From Bacillota bacterium (GTDB lineage: Bacteria; Bacillota; UBA4882; UBA8346), in assembly GCA_003501365.1 (NCBI GenBank), contig DNPP01000210.1, positions 1,551 through 6,699 on the forward strand: DNA of 5,149 bases. Reading direction: 5' to 3'. Every line of letters starts with the position of its first letter. The first letter of the stretch is position 1. Under the pieces are notes generated by a model that did not search any database, was not told the origin of the DNA, and saw nothing but the letters and a program-made list of their open reading frames with translations. The translations under genes were made by a program, and so were the position numbers. Positions 1 through 5,149 of this stretch are shown here, piece by piece.

Positions 1-224
1 TCCAACTCGGCAAGCAGCTCGCCCTGCTTAATCTGCTCTCCCTCGCTTACCGGGATCTGGACAATTCGGCCATTGGCTTTGCTGCTGATGGTAGTCTCGG
101 TCATTTCAACAGTTCCGGTAGCTTGAATCTGCCCATCCTGCTTTTTGTAACCACAGCCATTGATAAGCAAAACAATAGCGATTGCGATCGCGATCAATAA
201 TCCTTTTTTCTCTATCCCCTGCAT
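1..224 (-). CDS. HlyD-family periplasmic adaptor (membrane fusion) lipoprotein, N-terminal part
   Basis: Partial gene; the first 74 codons are visible and the rest lies beyond the left edge. It starts at ATG 224-222, six bases after a good Shine-Dalgarno GGGGTGA (237-231). Residues 1-24 form a lipoprotein signal: charged MQGIEKK, a hydrophobic stretch rich in I/A/L, then LINGC with Cys24 as the predicted lipidated residue. After a short linker comes the sequence around ATGTVEMTETTISSKANGRI and then VSEGEQIKQGELLAEL. This is the biotinyl-lipoyl-like barrel start typical of HlyD/YbhG-type adaptors, which link an inner-membrane exporter to the envelope or an outer-membrane channel. The TetR gene ends only 18 bp upstream, so the two are probably co-transcribed. 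TetR-HlyD pairs are commonly followed by ABC-2 exporter genes (as in the E. coli ybhGFSR region); that these follow here is inference. It could instead serve an RND or MFS pump, because the diagnostic C-terminal part is not visible. Confidence 0.85.
   Translation of the reverse strand, partial: MQGIEKKGLLIAIAIAIVLLINGCGYKKQDGQIQATGTVEMTETTISSKANGRIVQIPVSEGEQIKQGELLAEL
178..195 (-). repeat. Three tandem hexamers inside the adaptor signal peptide
   Basis: On the plus strand three near-identical hexamers follow each other (gcgatt, gcgatc, gcgatc). On the coding strand they encode alternating Ile-Ala in the hydrophobic core of the lipoprotein signal peptide. The unit is a multiple of three, so gain or loss of a copy would change the length of the core without breaking the frame. 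Confidence 0.5.
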
Positions 225-242
225 TTGAACTCACCCCTAAAA

Positions 243-830
243 TTATTTAATCGCCTTAATTCCTGATAAAATATATTCTTTAACCTCATTTTTAGTCGCT
301 TCCAAATCACCGGTGTTATCTAGCAATAATTTCGAGATTAAATTAAACTGCATTGAGCCAATAATGGCCATGGCAATCGTTTCGGCGTTACAACTTCGAA
401 ATTCTCCGCTTTCCATTCCCGCATTAATAACTTTCGCCATTAATTGTGTATAAGGTTTTAATGCATGCTCGATAACAGGTTCCAATTCAACGCTTTTACG
501 TTCGGAATGACCCAGAATTAAAAAAATGATATTATACTGTTTACTGAAGAAGTTAAAATGATAGTCGATTAAGGCATCGAGTTTGACGCTTGCAGTCATG
601 TTTTCTTGGGTAATTATTGCATCGGCTCCCGCTTTGAGCCGCTGAAAAACCCCTTTAATAATAATGGCAAATAAATGACTCTTGGTAGGAAAGTATTTAA
701 AAATTAACCCTTCGGAAACGCCGGCTTCTTTGGCAATATCAGCAGTCCTGGTATTGGCAAATCCTCTCTCAAATGCAACCCGGATAGTAGCCTGGATTAT
801 TTTTTCGATGGAATCTTCAACTTTACCCAT
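243..830 (-). CDS. TetR/AcrR-family transcriptional repressor
   Basis: 195 residues, a normal length for the family. The N-terminal DNA-binding domain covers about residues 5-55. It has the hallmark pattern: a first helix with IIQATIRVAFERGF, then a helix-turn-helix at about 29-48 (TADIAKEAGVSEGLIFKYFP), followed by the K-x-x-L start of helix 4. The remainder (about 60-195) is helical and divergent, as expected for a ligand-binding and dimerisation domain, so the inducer cannot be read from sequence. The start ATG at 830-828 is preceded by AGGTGA (843-838) with a seven-base spacer. A perfect inverted repeat lies 22 bp upstream across the likely transcription start, which points to autorepression. 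The stop codon lies 18 bp before the HlyD-type adaptor, so it probably controls that efflux operon, in the manner of CecR/YbiH with ybhGFSR. It is less likely to control the importer genes upstream. Confidence 0.93.
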   Translation of the reverse strand: MGKVEDSIEKIIQATIRVAFERGFANTRTADIAKEAGVSEGLIFKYFPTKSHLFAIIIKGVFQRLKAGADAIITQENMTASVKLDALIDYHFNFFSKQYNIIFLILGHSERKSVELEPVIEHALKPYTQLMAKVINAGMESGEFRSCNAETIAMAIIGSMQFNLISKLLLDNTGDLEATKNEVKEYILSGIKAIK

Positions 831-852
831 TTTTCATTCACCTGATTTTAAA

Positions 853-870
853 AGTGAGTGCTCACTCACT
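853..870. promoter_or_regulatory. Probable TetR operator (perfect 8-2-8 inverted repeat)
   Basis: AGTGAGTG and CACTCACT are perfect inverted arms separated by CT. GTGAGTG-type arms are typical of operators for TetR/AcrR-family repressors. The site lies between the -10 element and the TetR start codon and covers the expected transcription start, a position where bound repressor would block initiation. That the neighbouring TetR protein binds it is inference from position and symmetry. Confidence 0.8.
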
Positions 871-874
871 AAAT

Positions 875-903
875 AGAATACCATTATTAGGATTTTTTTG
901 CAA
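875..903 (-). promoter_or_regulatory. Predicted sigma70/sigmaA promoter of the TetR-HlyD operon
   Basis: On the minus strand there is a -35-like TTGCAA (903-898), a 17-bp spacer and a -10-like TATTCT (880-875). Each hexamer matches the consensus at four of six positions. The bases TGG directly before TATTCT give an extended -10 (TGn), which strengthens the call. Initiation would fall at about 868-870, inside the inverted repeat at 853-870. Confidence 0.6.
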
Positions 904-915
904 GCTGGCTTCCTA

Positions 916-1620
916 TTAATTTTCAAGCAACAATCTCAATATCTTCACTTCCAAATCCGAAACGTCCCCTGGCAACAGTTCTTTCGAATCCCGCTTATTT
1001 TGATATTCTCCCAATACTGTGGGGGGCTTTTCCGATAAGACCACGATCTTTCCTCCAAGGATAACCGCTTCTCTGACATCATGGGTTACCATAATGACCG
1101 TCCGGGGCTTCCGCCGCCATAATAACAAAAAATCATCGATCAGCCGGTAACGGGTCTTCATATCCAATGACTTAAATGGCTCATCCATCAGTAAAAGCGG
1201 CGCATCATATGAAAAAGCGCGGGCCATCGCCGCCCGTTGCAGCATTCCCCCGCTCAACTGGGAAGGATAATAATCAGCATACTCGGAAAGTCCGGTGGCT
1301 TCCAAATTTTCATTAACCCGCTCCTTGATTTCCCGGTTCGGTATTTTTTCTTGCAACACCAACGTGATATTTCCCTCGATTGTTAACCAGGGCAGTAATC
1401 GGGGTTCTTGAAACAGGTAACTAACCTGATCGGTAGTCCCTACTTTCCCCTGATCAGCCTCTAGTAAACCCGCCATGATATTTAACAAGGTAGTTTTACC
1501 GCAACCGGAAGGCCCCAAAATTGCCGTAATCTCTCCCTCGGGAAACTCCAGTGAAAAATCTTTTAACACCTGAAGTGGCCCAAAACTCCTTGAAATATGT
1601 TCAACTTTGAGCATTGCCAT
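916..1620 (-). CDS. ABC importer ATP-binding protein, SsuB/TauB/NrtD type
   Basis: 234 residues, a full-length nucleotide-binding subunit that powers uptake at the cytoplasmic face of the membrane. All motifs are present and intact: Walker A GPSGCGKT (36-43), Q-loop glutamine 71 in LFQEPRLLPW, signature LSGGM (122-126), Walker B LLLMDE (142-147) with catalytic Glu147, D-loop SLD (151-153) and switch His180. The Q-loop context with RLLPW and the short length are typical of the nitrate/sulfonate/taurine (NitT/TauT) ATPases. The first ATG (1620-1618) is preferred over the ATG two codons later because GGAG lies five bases upstream of it. The gene overlaps the end of the permease by 20 bp, implying translational coupling. 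It closes the importer operon; the next start, TetR, has its own promoter. The sequence does not reveal the substrate. Confidence 0.95.
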   Translation of the reverse strand: MAMLKVEHISRSFGPLQVLKDFSLEFPEGEITAILGPSGCGKTTLLNIMAGLLEADQGKVGTTDQVSYLFQEPRLLPWLTIEGNITLVLQEKIPNREIKERVNENLEATGLSEYADYYPSQLSGGMLQRAAMARAFSYDAPLLLMDEPFKSLDMKTRYRLIDDFLLLWRRKPRTVIMVTHDVREAVILGGKIVVLSEKPPTVLGEYQNKRDSKELLPGDVSDLEVKILRLLLEN

Positions 1621-2377
1621 TCTTTCTCCAACTAGTAAAAGGTTTTTTTAAATAATAATCCAGAAAATAATCAAAAATTAATCCCAATCCCACTACAATT
1701 AAGGTCCAGGCAAACACCTTGTCCGTTTGGAGGTATACCCGCGCGGTATCCATTTGCGAACCGATTCCCCAGCTAGGATAGGCCAAGACCTCGGCCGCGA
1801 TCAATACTTTCCAGGTAATCCCGAGTCCGGCACTGATCCCGGCTGCTAAAAAAGGCACCACCGACGGGAGGTAAAACTGGAATAAACGCCGCCATCCATT
1901 AACATGATAGGTTTTAATCATCTCCATCAATTGACTGTCGATACAACGGATCCCTTCGATAATGTTTTGTATCACAATCGGAAAGGCCATTAGAAATGTG
2001 ACAAATACCGGTACATTGTCCCGCCTGAACCAGATCATAGCCAGAATAATTACCGACATTACCGGAGTGCTGCGCATGAGGATGATTAAGGGCCGGGAAA
2101 AAGCTTCTATCCAATCATTTTTACCGGCAGCGGTTCCAATGAGCAAAGCCATAAAAAGCGCTAATGTAAATCCCAGTATCCCGCGGCCCATCGAAGCGCC
2201 TAGGTGATGCCAAAAATCTGCAGTCTTTACTAAAGCGATGATCTGAATCAAAGCCTCCTGCGGCGTCGGTAAGATTAGCGGCATATGAATAAGAGTGGCT
2301 GCTAGCTGCCACCCTATTAGTACCAAAATAATTGCCAAGCCACCCAGCCAATTACGGCTGGTAATAAAAGCCCGCAT
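1601..2377 (-). CDS. ABC importer permease, SsuC/TauC type (BPD_transp_1)
   Basis: 258 residues with about six hydrophobic segments, near residues 11-30, 66-84, 98-117, 122-140, 173-197 and 222-241. It would form the homodimeric membrane channel of the importer. The cytoplasmic coupling loop that docks on the ATPase is recognisable at about 150-175: an EAA-type stretch with a conserved Gly161 and ending in FYLPSVVPF. Family features such as PTPQEAL near residue 37 and RSTPVMSVIIL near 102 match the sulfonate/taurine/nitrate permease family. The start ATG at 2377 lies inside the end of the binding-protein gene (26-bp overlap). A strong AGGAGGT, also inside that gene, precedes it. The stop overlaps the ATPase start. 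Both neighbours are components of the same transporter. Confidence 0.94.
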   Translation of the reverse strand: MRAFITSRNWLGGLAIILVLIGWQLAATLIHMPLILPTPQEALIQIIALVKTADFWHHLGASMGRGILGFTLALFMALLIGTAAGKNDWIEAFSRPLIILMRSTPVMSVIILAMIWFRRDNVPVFVTFLMAFPIVIQNIIEGIRCIDSQLMEMIKTYHVNGWRRLFQFYLPSVVPFLAAGISAGLGITWKVLIAAEVLAYPSWGIGSQMDTARVYLQTDKVFAWTLIVVGLGLIFDYFLDYYLKKPFTSWRKNGNAQS

Positions 2378-3293
2378 CAGGCACTTTACCTCCTATTGAG
2401 TCCGGTGAAAATTCGAGTAATCGTTGGAAAAAGAGTCCAATTGCTGTCCGAACCTTAAACGCTTCATCAAATCGTAAGTTAGTGCGTCCTAGTCCGTTCT
2501 CCACCGCAGGGGCTGCGATCTGGACATATTTCTGGCCTAACAAGCCGGCGGCCTGGGGATGACGATTAACCCAATCGATCGAATCTTTCAATTCCCTTAA
2601 GAAGCCCCGCACCGCCTCCGGATGCTCCTCTACAAACTTTTTTCGTACTACGATACAGGTTTGAGGATAAGCGGTTCCCTGTTTCTCCAGCCGCTGCCAT
2701 TCCTTTTGAAAATCCAATACTACTTTTAGTTGAGGACTCTTCTCCAGCACCTCAGTCACCCAAGGTTCCGGCATTGCCGCAAGTTGGACCCTGCCGGCAG
2801 CTACCAGCTGAGCTAGCTCCACTGAACTGGCGATGTATTGAATCTTGACATCCCGTTCCGGATCAAGACCATTCTTGCTGATCAGATAACGCAATAAAAT
2901 ATCGGAGATAGCCCCTTTGGCTGATACGTAAATCTCTTTCCCTTTTAAATCAGTCCACCGCTTAATGGAATGATCATTACCGACAATATACATGACCCCC
3001 CAGCCAATAATCGCCGCAATTTGAACCGCAACCCCTTTATTATACATTATTGCTGCAGTGCTGGTTGGCAATCCGGCGATATCCGCCTCCCCGGCTATGA
3101 GTTTCCCCACAGCCAAATCGGGAGTTTTAAAAACCTCAAAACTTGTATTGGAAGGTTCATTCATCATTTTAACCATCGCAAGTCCAACATTTCCTGCGAG
3201 GGCCGCGACGCGGGTTTTGTCCGCTAATTCGGCGCCAGCGATAGCAGGAATGACTAATCCCAACAATAGTACGGCAAAAATGATTCGCTTCAT
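2352..3293 (-). CDS. ABC transporter substrate-binding protein, NitT/TauT (NMT1/SsuA-like) family
   Basis: 313 residues, usual length for the family. Residues 1 to about 21 are a Sec signal peptide (MKR, a hydrophobic core, then AIAGA), with cleavage likely after an alanine near 19-21. There is no lipobox cysteine, so the product should be soluble in a periplasm. The mature part shows the two-lobed fold: a first lobe with a GEADIAGLPTSTAAIMYNKG stretch (68-87), then WTDLKGKEIYV (113-123), KGAISDILLRYLISKNGLD (126-144), and AAGRVQLAAMPEPWVTEVL (165-183). These are family landmarks of nitrate/sulfonate/taurine-like binding proteins. None identifies the ligand; sulfonate, thiamine-precursor and other small-molecule uptake all remain possible. 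The start ATG at 3293 follows AGGAGA (3307-3302) at an eight-base spacing. It is the first gene of the importer operon. Confidence 0.92.
   Translation of the reverse strand: MKRIIFAVLLLGLVIPAIAGAELADKTRVAALAGNVGLAMVKMMNEPSNTSFEVFKTPDLAVGKLIAGEADIAGLPTSTAAIMYNKGVAVQIAAIIGWGVMYIVGNDHSIKRWTDLKGKEIYVSAKGAISDILLRYLISKNGLDPERDVKIQYIASSVELAQLVAAGRVQLAAMPEPWVTEVLEKSPQLKVVLDFQKEWQRLEKQGTAYPQTCIVVRKKFVEEHPEAVRGFLRELKDSIDWVNRHPQAAGLLGQKYVQIAAPAVENGLGRTNLRFDEAFKVRTAIGLFFQRLLEFSPDSIGGKVPDAGFYYQP
2388..2394 (-). promoter_or_regulatory. Ribosome binding site of the permease, inside the binding-protein gene
   Basis: A full AGGAGGT lies ten bases before the permease ATG and wholly within the coding sequence of the preceding gene. 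A GTG sits closer to it (2384-2382), but it reads in the frame of the binding protein, so it is not the permease start. The arrangement supports coupled translation of the two genes. Confidence 0.75.
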
Positions 3294-3359
3294 TTACGAT
3301 TTCTCCTTGATTTCGGTTGTTCGGTTTTACAGTTGGCTCGGTCTTGACAGACGGTTGAT

Positions 3360-3379
3360 TGGCAATCGAAATGGCAATC
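3360..3379. repeat. Short direct repeat, 8 bp at 12-bp period
   Basis: TGGCAATC occurs at 3360-3367 and again at 3372-3379 in the gap between the carB-like gene and the binding-protein gene. The period is close to one helical turn. It could be a paired protein-binding site; chance is also possible at this length. Confidence 0.3.
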
Positions 3380-3380
3380 C

Positions 3381-3392
3381 TTCGAATTCGAA
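3381..3392. promoter_or_regulatory. Perfect 12-bp palindrome, possible operator upstream of the importer operon
   Basis: TTCGAATTCGAA is its own reverse complement. It sits in the only substantial gap upstream of the importer genes, about 90 bp before the binding-protein start and next to the direct repeat at 3360-3379. No regulator gene for it is visible in the window and no convincing promoter pair was found in this gap. An operator role is therefore inference. Confidence 0.35.
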
Positions 3393-3407
3393 CCAAGCCT
3401 TATCGTT

Positions 3408-5149
3408 TTATTTTTGATAATACTCTGCCAATGATTTAAATCCTACCGGATGATGCAGATACTGGGTTAAACCCATCACAGCTACTTGAGCCGCTGAAAC
3501 TGTTGTCGTAATCGGAATCCCGCGTTGGACCGCCGTGCTTCTAACCTGAACTTCATCCAATCTAGTTTTACGTCCGGCTGTAATGCTGATGATCCAATCG
3601 ATTTCCCCGTTTTTAATCTTATCCACGATATTGGGCCGACCTTCACCCACATTGAATACAGTCTGGCATGTCAGGTTATTACGATTTAGGGCCGTCGCCG
3701 TTTCTTCCACCGCCATGATAGTAAAGCCCAAATCAATTAATTGACGCACGATTGAGATGAATAACCGCCTATCTTCATCGCGGATACTCAGAAAAACCCT
3801 GCCTCCACTGGGTATTTTTTCGCCGGCAGCTAGTTGCGATTTGATGAAGGCCATTCCGAAATTAACGTCAATACCCATCACGGCTCCACTGGAACGCATC
3901 TCCGGTCCCAATACGGTATCAATACCAGGAAATCTATCAAAAGAAAATACTGCCTCTTTAACTGTGATATGGCTGGGAGTAACCTCCCGAAGTCCTTGTT
4001 CTTGAATGGAATTACCCAGCATAATCCGAGTAGCCGCAGCAATCCAATCGACTCCCGTAGCTTTGCTGATAAATGGTAACAATGGATCGACTTGGGGACT
4101 AACCCGTAGTAGAAATAGCGAGTCGTGTTTTATGGCATACTGTACGTTCAGTAGACCTTTAATTTGCAACTCCTCAGCCAGTAAACGCGTATTGGCCTTG
4201 ATTTTAGCAATAAACGACTCACCGATAGAATACGGCGGGATAACGCACGCACAATCGGAAGGGTTAATGCCGGCTTCCTCGATTTGTTCGACAATACCGC
4301 ATATTACCAATTCCTTGCCGTCATAAACACAATCCACCACTACACCGATGGCATCATCCAAAAATTTTTCCATCAAGAGCGGATTATTCGGGACAATCCC
4401 CTTCACGTCTGCAACATATCCCTTTAAATCTTGAGCGTCGTAAATAATCTTGAGCGGATTTTCCATCGCAAAGGAAGGCCGGATGATCATGGGATACCCG
4501 ATTTGAGCGGCCACCTCGATAGCGCCTTTGATATCAACCGCTGTCCCACTTCCCGGAAAGGGTAAATTCAATTTGTTCAGCATTTCTCTTACAAGGCCCC
4601 AATTGCCGCTGTGCTCATAACTCGCCGATGGAGTTCCCAAAATCTTAATACCGGATTTTTGTAAAAGGTTTACCAAAGTATGAGCGGCCCTGCCGCTAAA
4701 CTGAACAATAGCTGCCGTAGGTTCCTCTCTGCTAATAATATTTACAATATCTTCTTTGACCAGGGGTTCGAAATAGAGAAGATCCGAATTAGCCGGATCG
4801 GTCGAAACAGCGGAAGGATTGCAATTCACAATCATACTGACATAATCCGACTCGATTACCGCTCGGGCGGCATGCGCAATACAATAATCATACTCTGCTC
4901 CCTGACCGATGCGGGTGGCTCCGGAACCAATAATCATTACCTTGGGATTCTTTTTAATTTCCGGTGTACCCTTCGGACTATAGGTGGAAAATAGATAAGA
5001 ACTTTGTTCAACACCAAGCCCCACCGGTTCAATTGCCACATAGGAGCTTTGGATTTCCTTTTTAAGACGGGTCGCTCTGACATCATCCTCGGTGGTTCGT
5101 AACAAATAAGCAAGTTGAATATCGGAGAAGCCCCATTTTTTGGCCTGTA
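3408..5149 (-). CDS. carB: Carbamoyl-phosphate synthase large-subunit homologue, C-terminal half, with altered active site
   Basis: Partial gene; the open frame runs to the right edge with no start, giving 579 visible residues. It begins in the end of the oligomerisation domain (AKKWGFSD, canonical AKxxGFxD). The second ATP-grasp half follows, recognisable by RIGQGAEYDYC, IVNCNPSAVSTD, YFEPL, IGYPMIIRPSF, KFLDDAIGV, GLLNVQYAI and PFISKATG. FPGIDTVLGPEMRSSGAVMGID comes next, and an MGS-like allosteric domain (about visible residues 445-579) has EGRPNIVDKIKNGEID. In the normal enzyme this half phosphorylates carbamate using ATP. Here, aligned by eye to E. coli CarB, the key residues differ: Arg675 is Trp, the Gly-Gly loop after RPS is replaced by MEN with one residue deleted, Glu761 is Gly, His788 is Asn, Glu841 is Arg, Asn843 is Ser and Arg845 is Gln. 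Arg715 and Gln829 are kept. The frame is clean, so this reads as a retained, altered paralogue, not a decayed gene. A conventional carbamoyl-phosphate synthase role is doubtful. Its own promoter and N-terminal half lie outside the window. Confidence 0.9.
   Translation of the reverse strand, partial: QAKKWGFSDIQLAYLLRTTEDDVRATRLKKEIQSSYVAIEPVGLGVEQSSYLFSTYSPKGTPEIKKNPKVMIIGSGATRIGQGAEYDYCIAHAARAVIESDYVSMIVNCNPSAVSTDPANSDLLYFEPLVKEDIVNIISREEPTAAIVQFSGRAAHTLVNLLQKSGIKILGTPSASYEHSGNWGLVREMLNKLNLPFPGSGTAVDIKGAIEVAAQIGYPMIIRPSFAMENPLKIIYDAQDLKGYVADVKGIVPNNPLLMEKFLDDAIGVVVDCVYDGKELVICGIVEQIEEAGINPSDCACVIPPYSIGESFIAKIKANTRLLAEELQIKGLLNVQYAIKHDSLFLLRVSPQVDPLLPFISKATGVDWIAAATRIMLGNSIQEQGLREVTPSHITVKEAVFSFDRFPGIDTVLGPEMRSSGAVMGIDVNFGMAFIKSQLAAGEKIPSGGRVFLSIRDEDRRLFISIVRQLIDLGFTIMAVEETATALNRNNLTCQTVFNVGEGRPNIVDKIKNGEIDWIISITAGRKTRLDEVQVRSTAVQRGIPITTTVSAAQVAVMGLTQYLHHPVGFKSLAEYYQK

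Noticed and set aside
184..191. GCGATCGC octamer, like the HIP1 repeat of cyanobacteria
   Set aside because: There is one copy only, in a coding hexamer tract, and nothing else points to a cyanobacterium.
884..919. Imperfect inverted repeat (TTATTAGGA and TCCTATTAA, 8 of 9 paired) after the ATPase gene, considered as a terminator
   Set aside because: The stem is AT-rich with an 18-base loop, and no T-run follows it on the minus-strand transcript. It also overlaps the predicted promoter, so I do not call a terminator.
3381..3400. Sequence resembling a tRNA T-arm (GGTTCGAATTC)
   Set aside because: The flanking bases do not form a T-stem and no acceptor, D or anticodon arms can be drawn around it. 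It is explained by the TTCGAATTCGAA palindrome.
3294..3407. Promoter or riboswitch upstream of the binding-protein gene
   Set aside because: No -35/-10 pair with acceptable spacing and no structured aptamer could be made out. Only the ribosome binding site, the palindrome and the direct repeat are supported.
3757..4326. Open frames on the plus strand opposite the carB-like gene, and similar ones opposite the binding protein and permease
   Set aside because: They lie antisense to well-supported genes, show no recognisable domain, and read as shadows of the real coding frames.
5103..5105. A TTG codon that could be read as the start of the carB-like gene
   Set aside because: The open frame continues upstream to the window edge and encodes AKKWGFSD, a conserved CarB stretch. 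TTG is an internal leucine codon and the gene is simply cut off.

Overview
The window is a compact bacterial segment with every supported gene on the minus strand, so it reads from right to left. Strong AGGAGG-type Shine-Dalgarno sites, moderate GC and overlapping genes suggest a Bacillota-like organism. The periplasmic-type binding protein has a cleavable signal peptide but no lipobox cysteine. Together with the HlyD-type adaptor gene, this leans towards an outer-membrane-bearing (diderm) lineage such as Negativicutes or Limnochordia-like bacteria. That placement is inference only.

Layout from right to left (direction of transcription): (1) 5149-3408, the C-terminal ~579 residues of a carbamoyl-phosphate synthase large-subunit (CarB) homologue, cut by the window edge. 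(2) A 114-bp gap with a perfect 12-bp palindrome and a short direct repeat. (3) 3293-916, a three-gene importer operon of the sulfonate/taurine/nitrate type: binding protein, permease and ATPase, each overlapping the next by 20-26 bp. (4) A short spacer with a good promoter and a perfect 8-2-8 inverted repeat. (5) 830-243, a TetR/AcrR repressor. (6) 224-1, the N-terminus of a HlyD-family adaptor lipoprotein that runs off the left edge.

How the genes work together: the three importer proteins would form one ABC uptake system (capture, membrane channel, ATP hydrolysis) for an unidentified small substrate. The TetR gene and the adaptor lie 18 bp apart and probably form one autoregulated efflux operon. 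The repressor would bind the AGTGAGTG-CT-CACTCACT site over its own start of transcription, with exporter genes expected beyond the left edge.

The most unusual item is the CarB homologue. Its fold, inter-domain and C-terminal MGS-like sequences are well kept and the frame is open. However, by eye alignment, nearly all ATP/metal-binding residues of its second ATP-grasp half are replaced, as are several nucleotide-effector contacts in the MGS domain. It looks like a maintained but catalytically altered CarB paralogue, not an ordinary pyrimidine/arginine enzyme.
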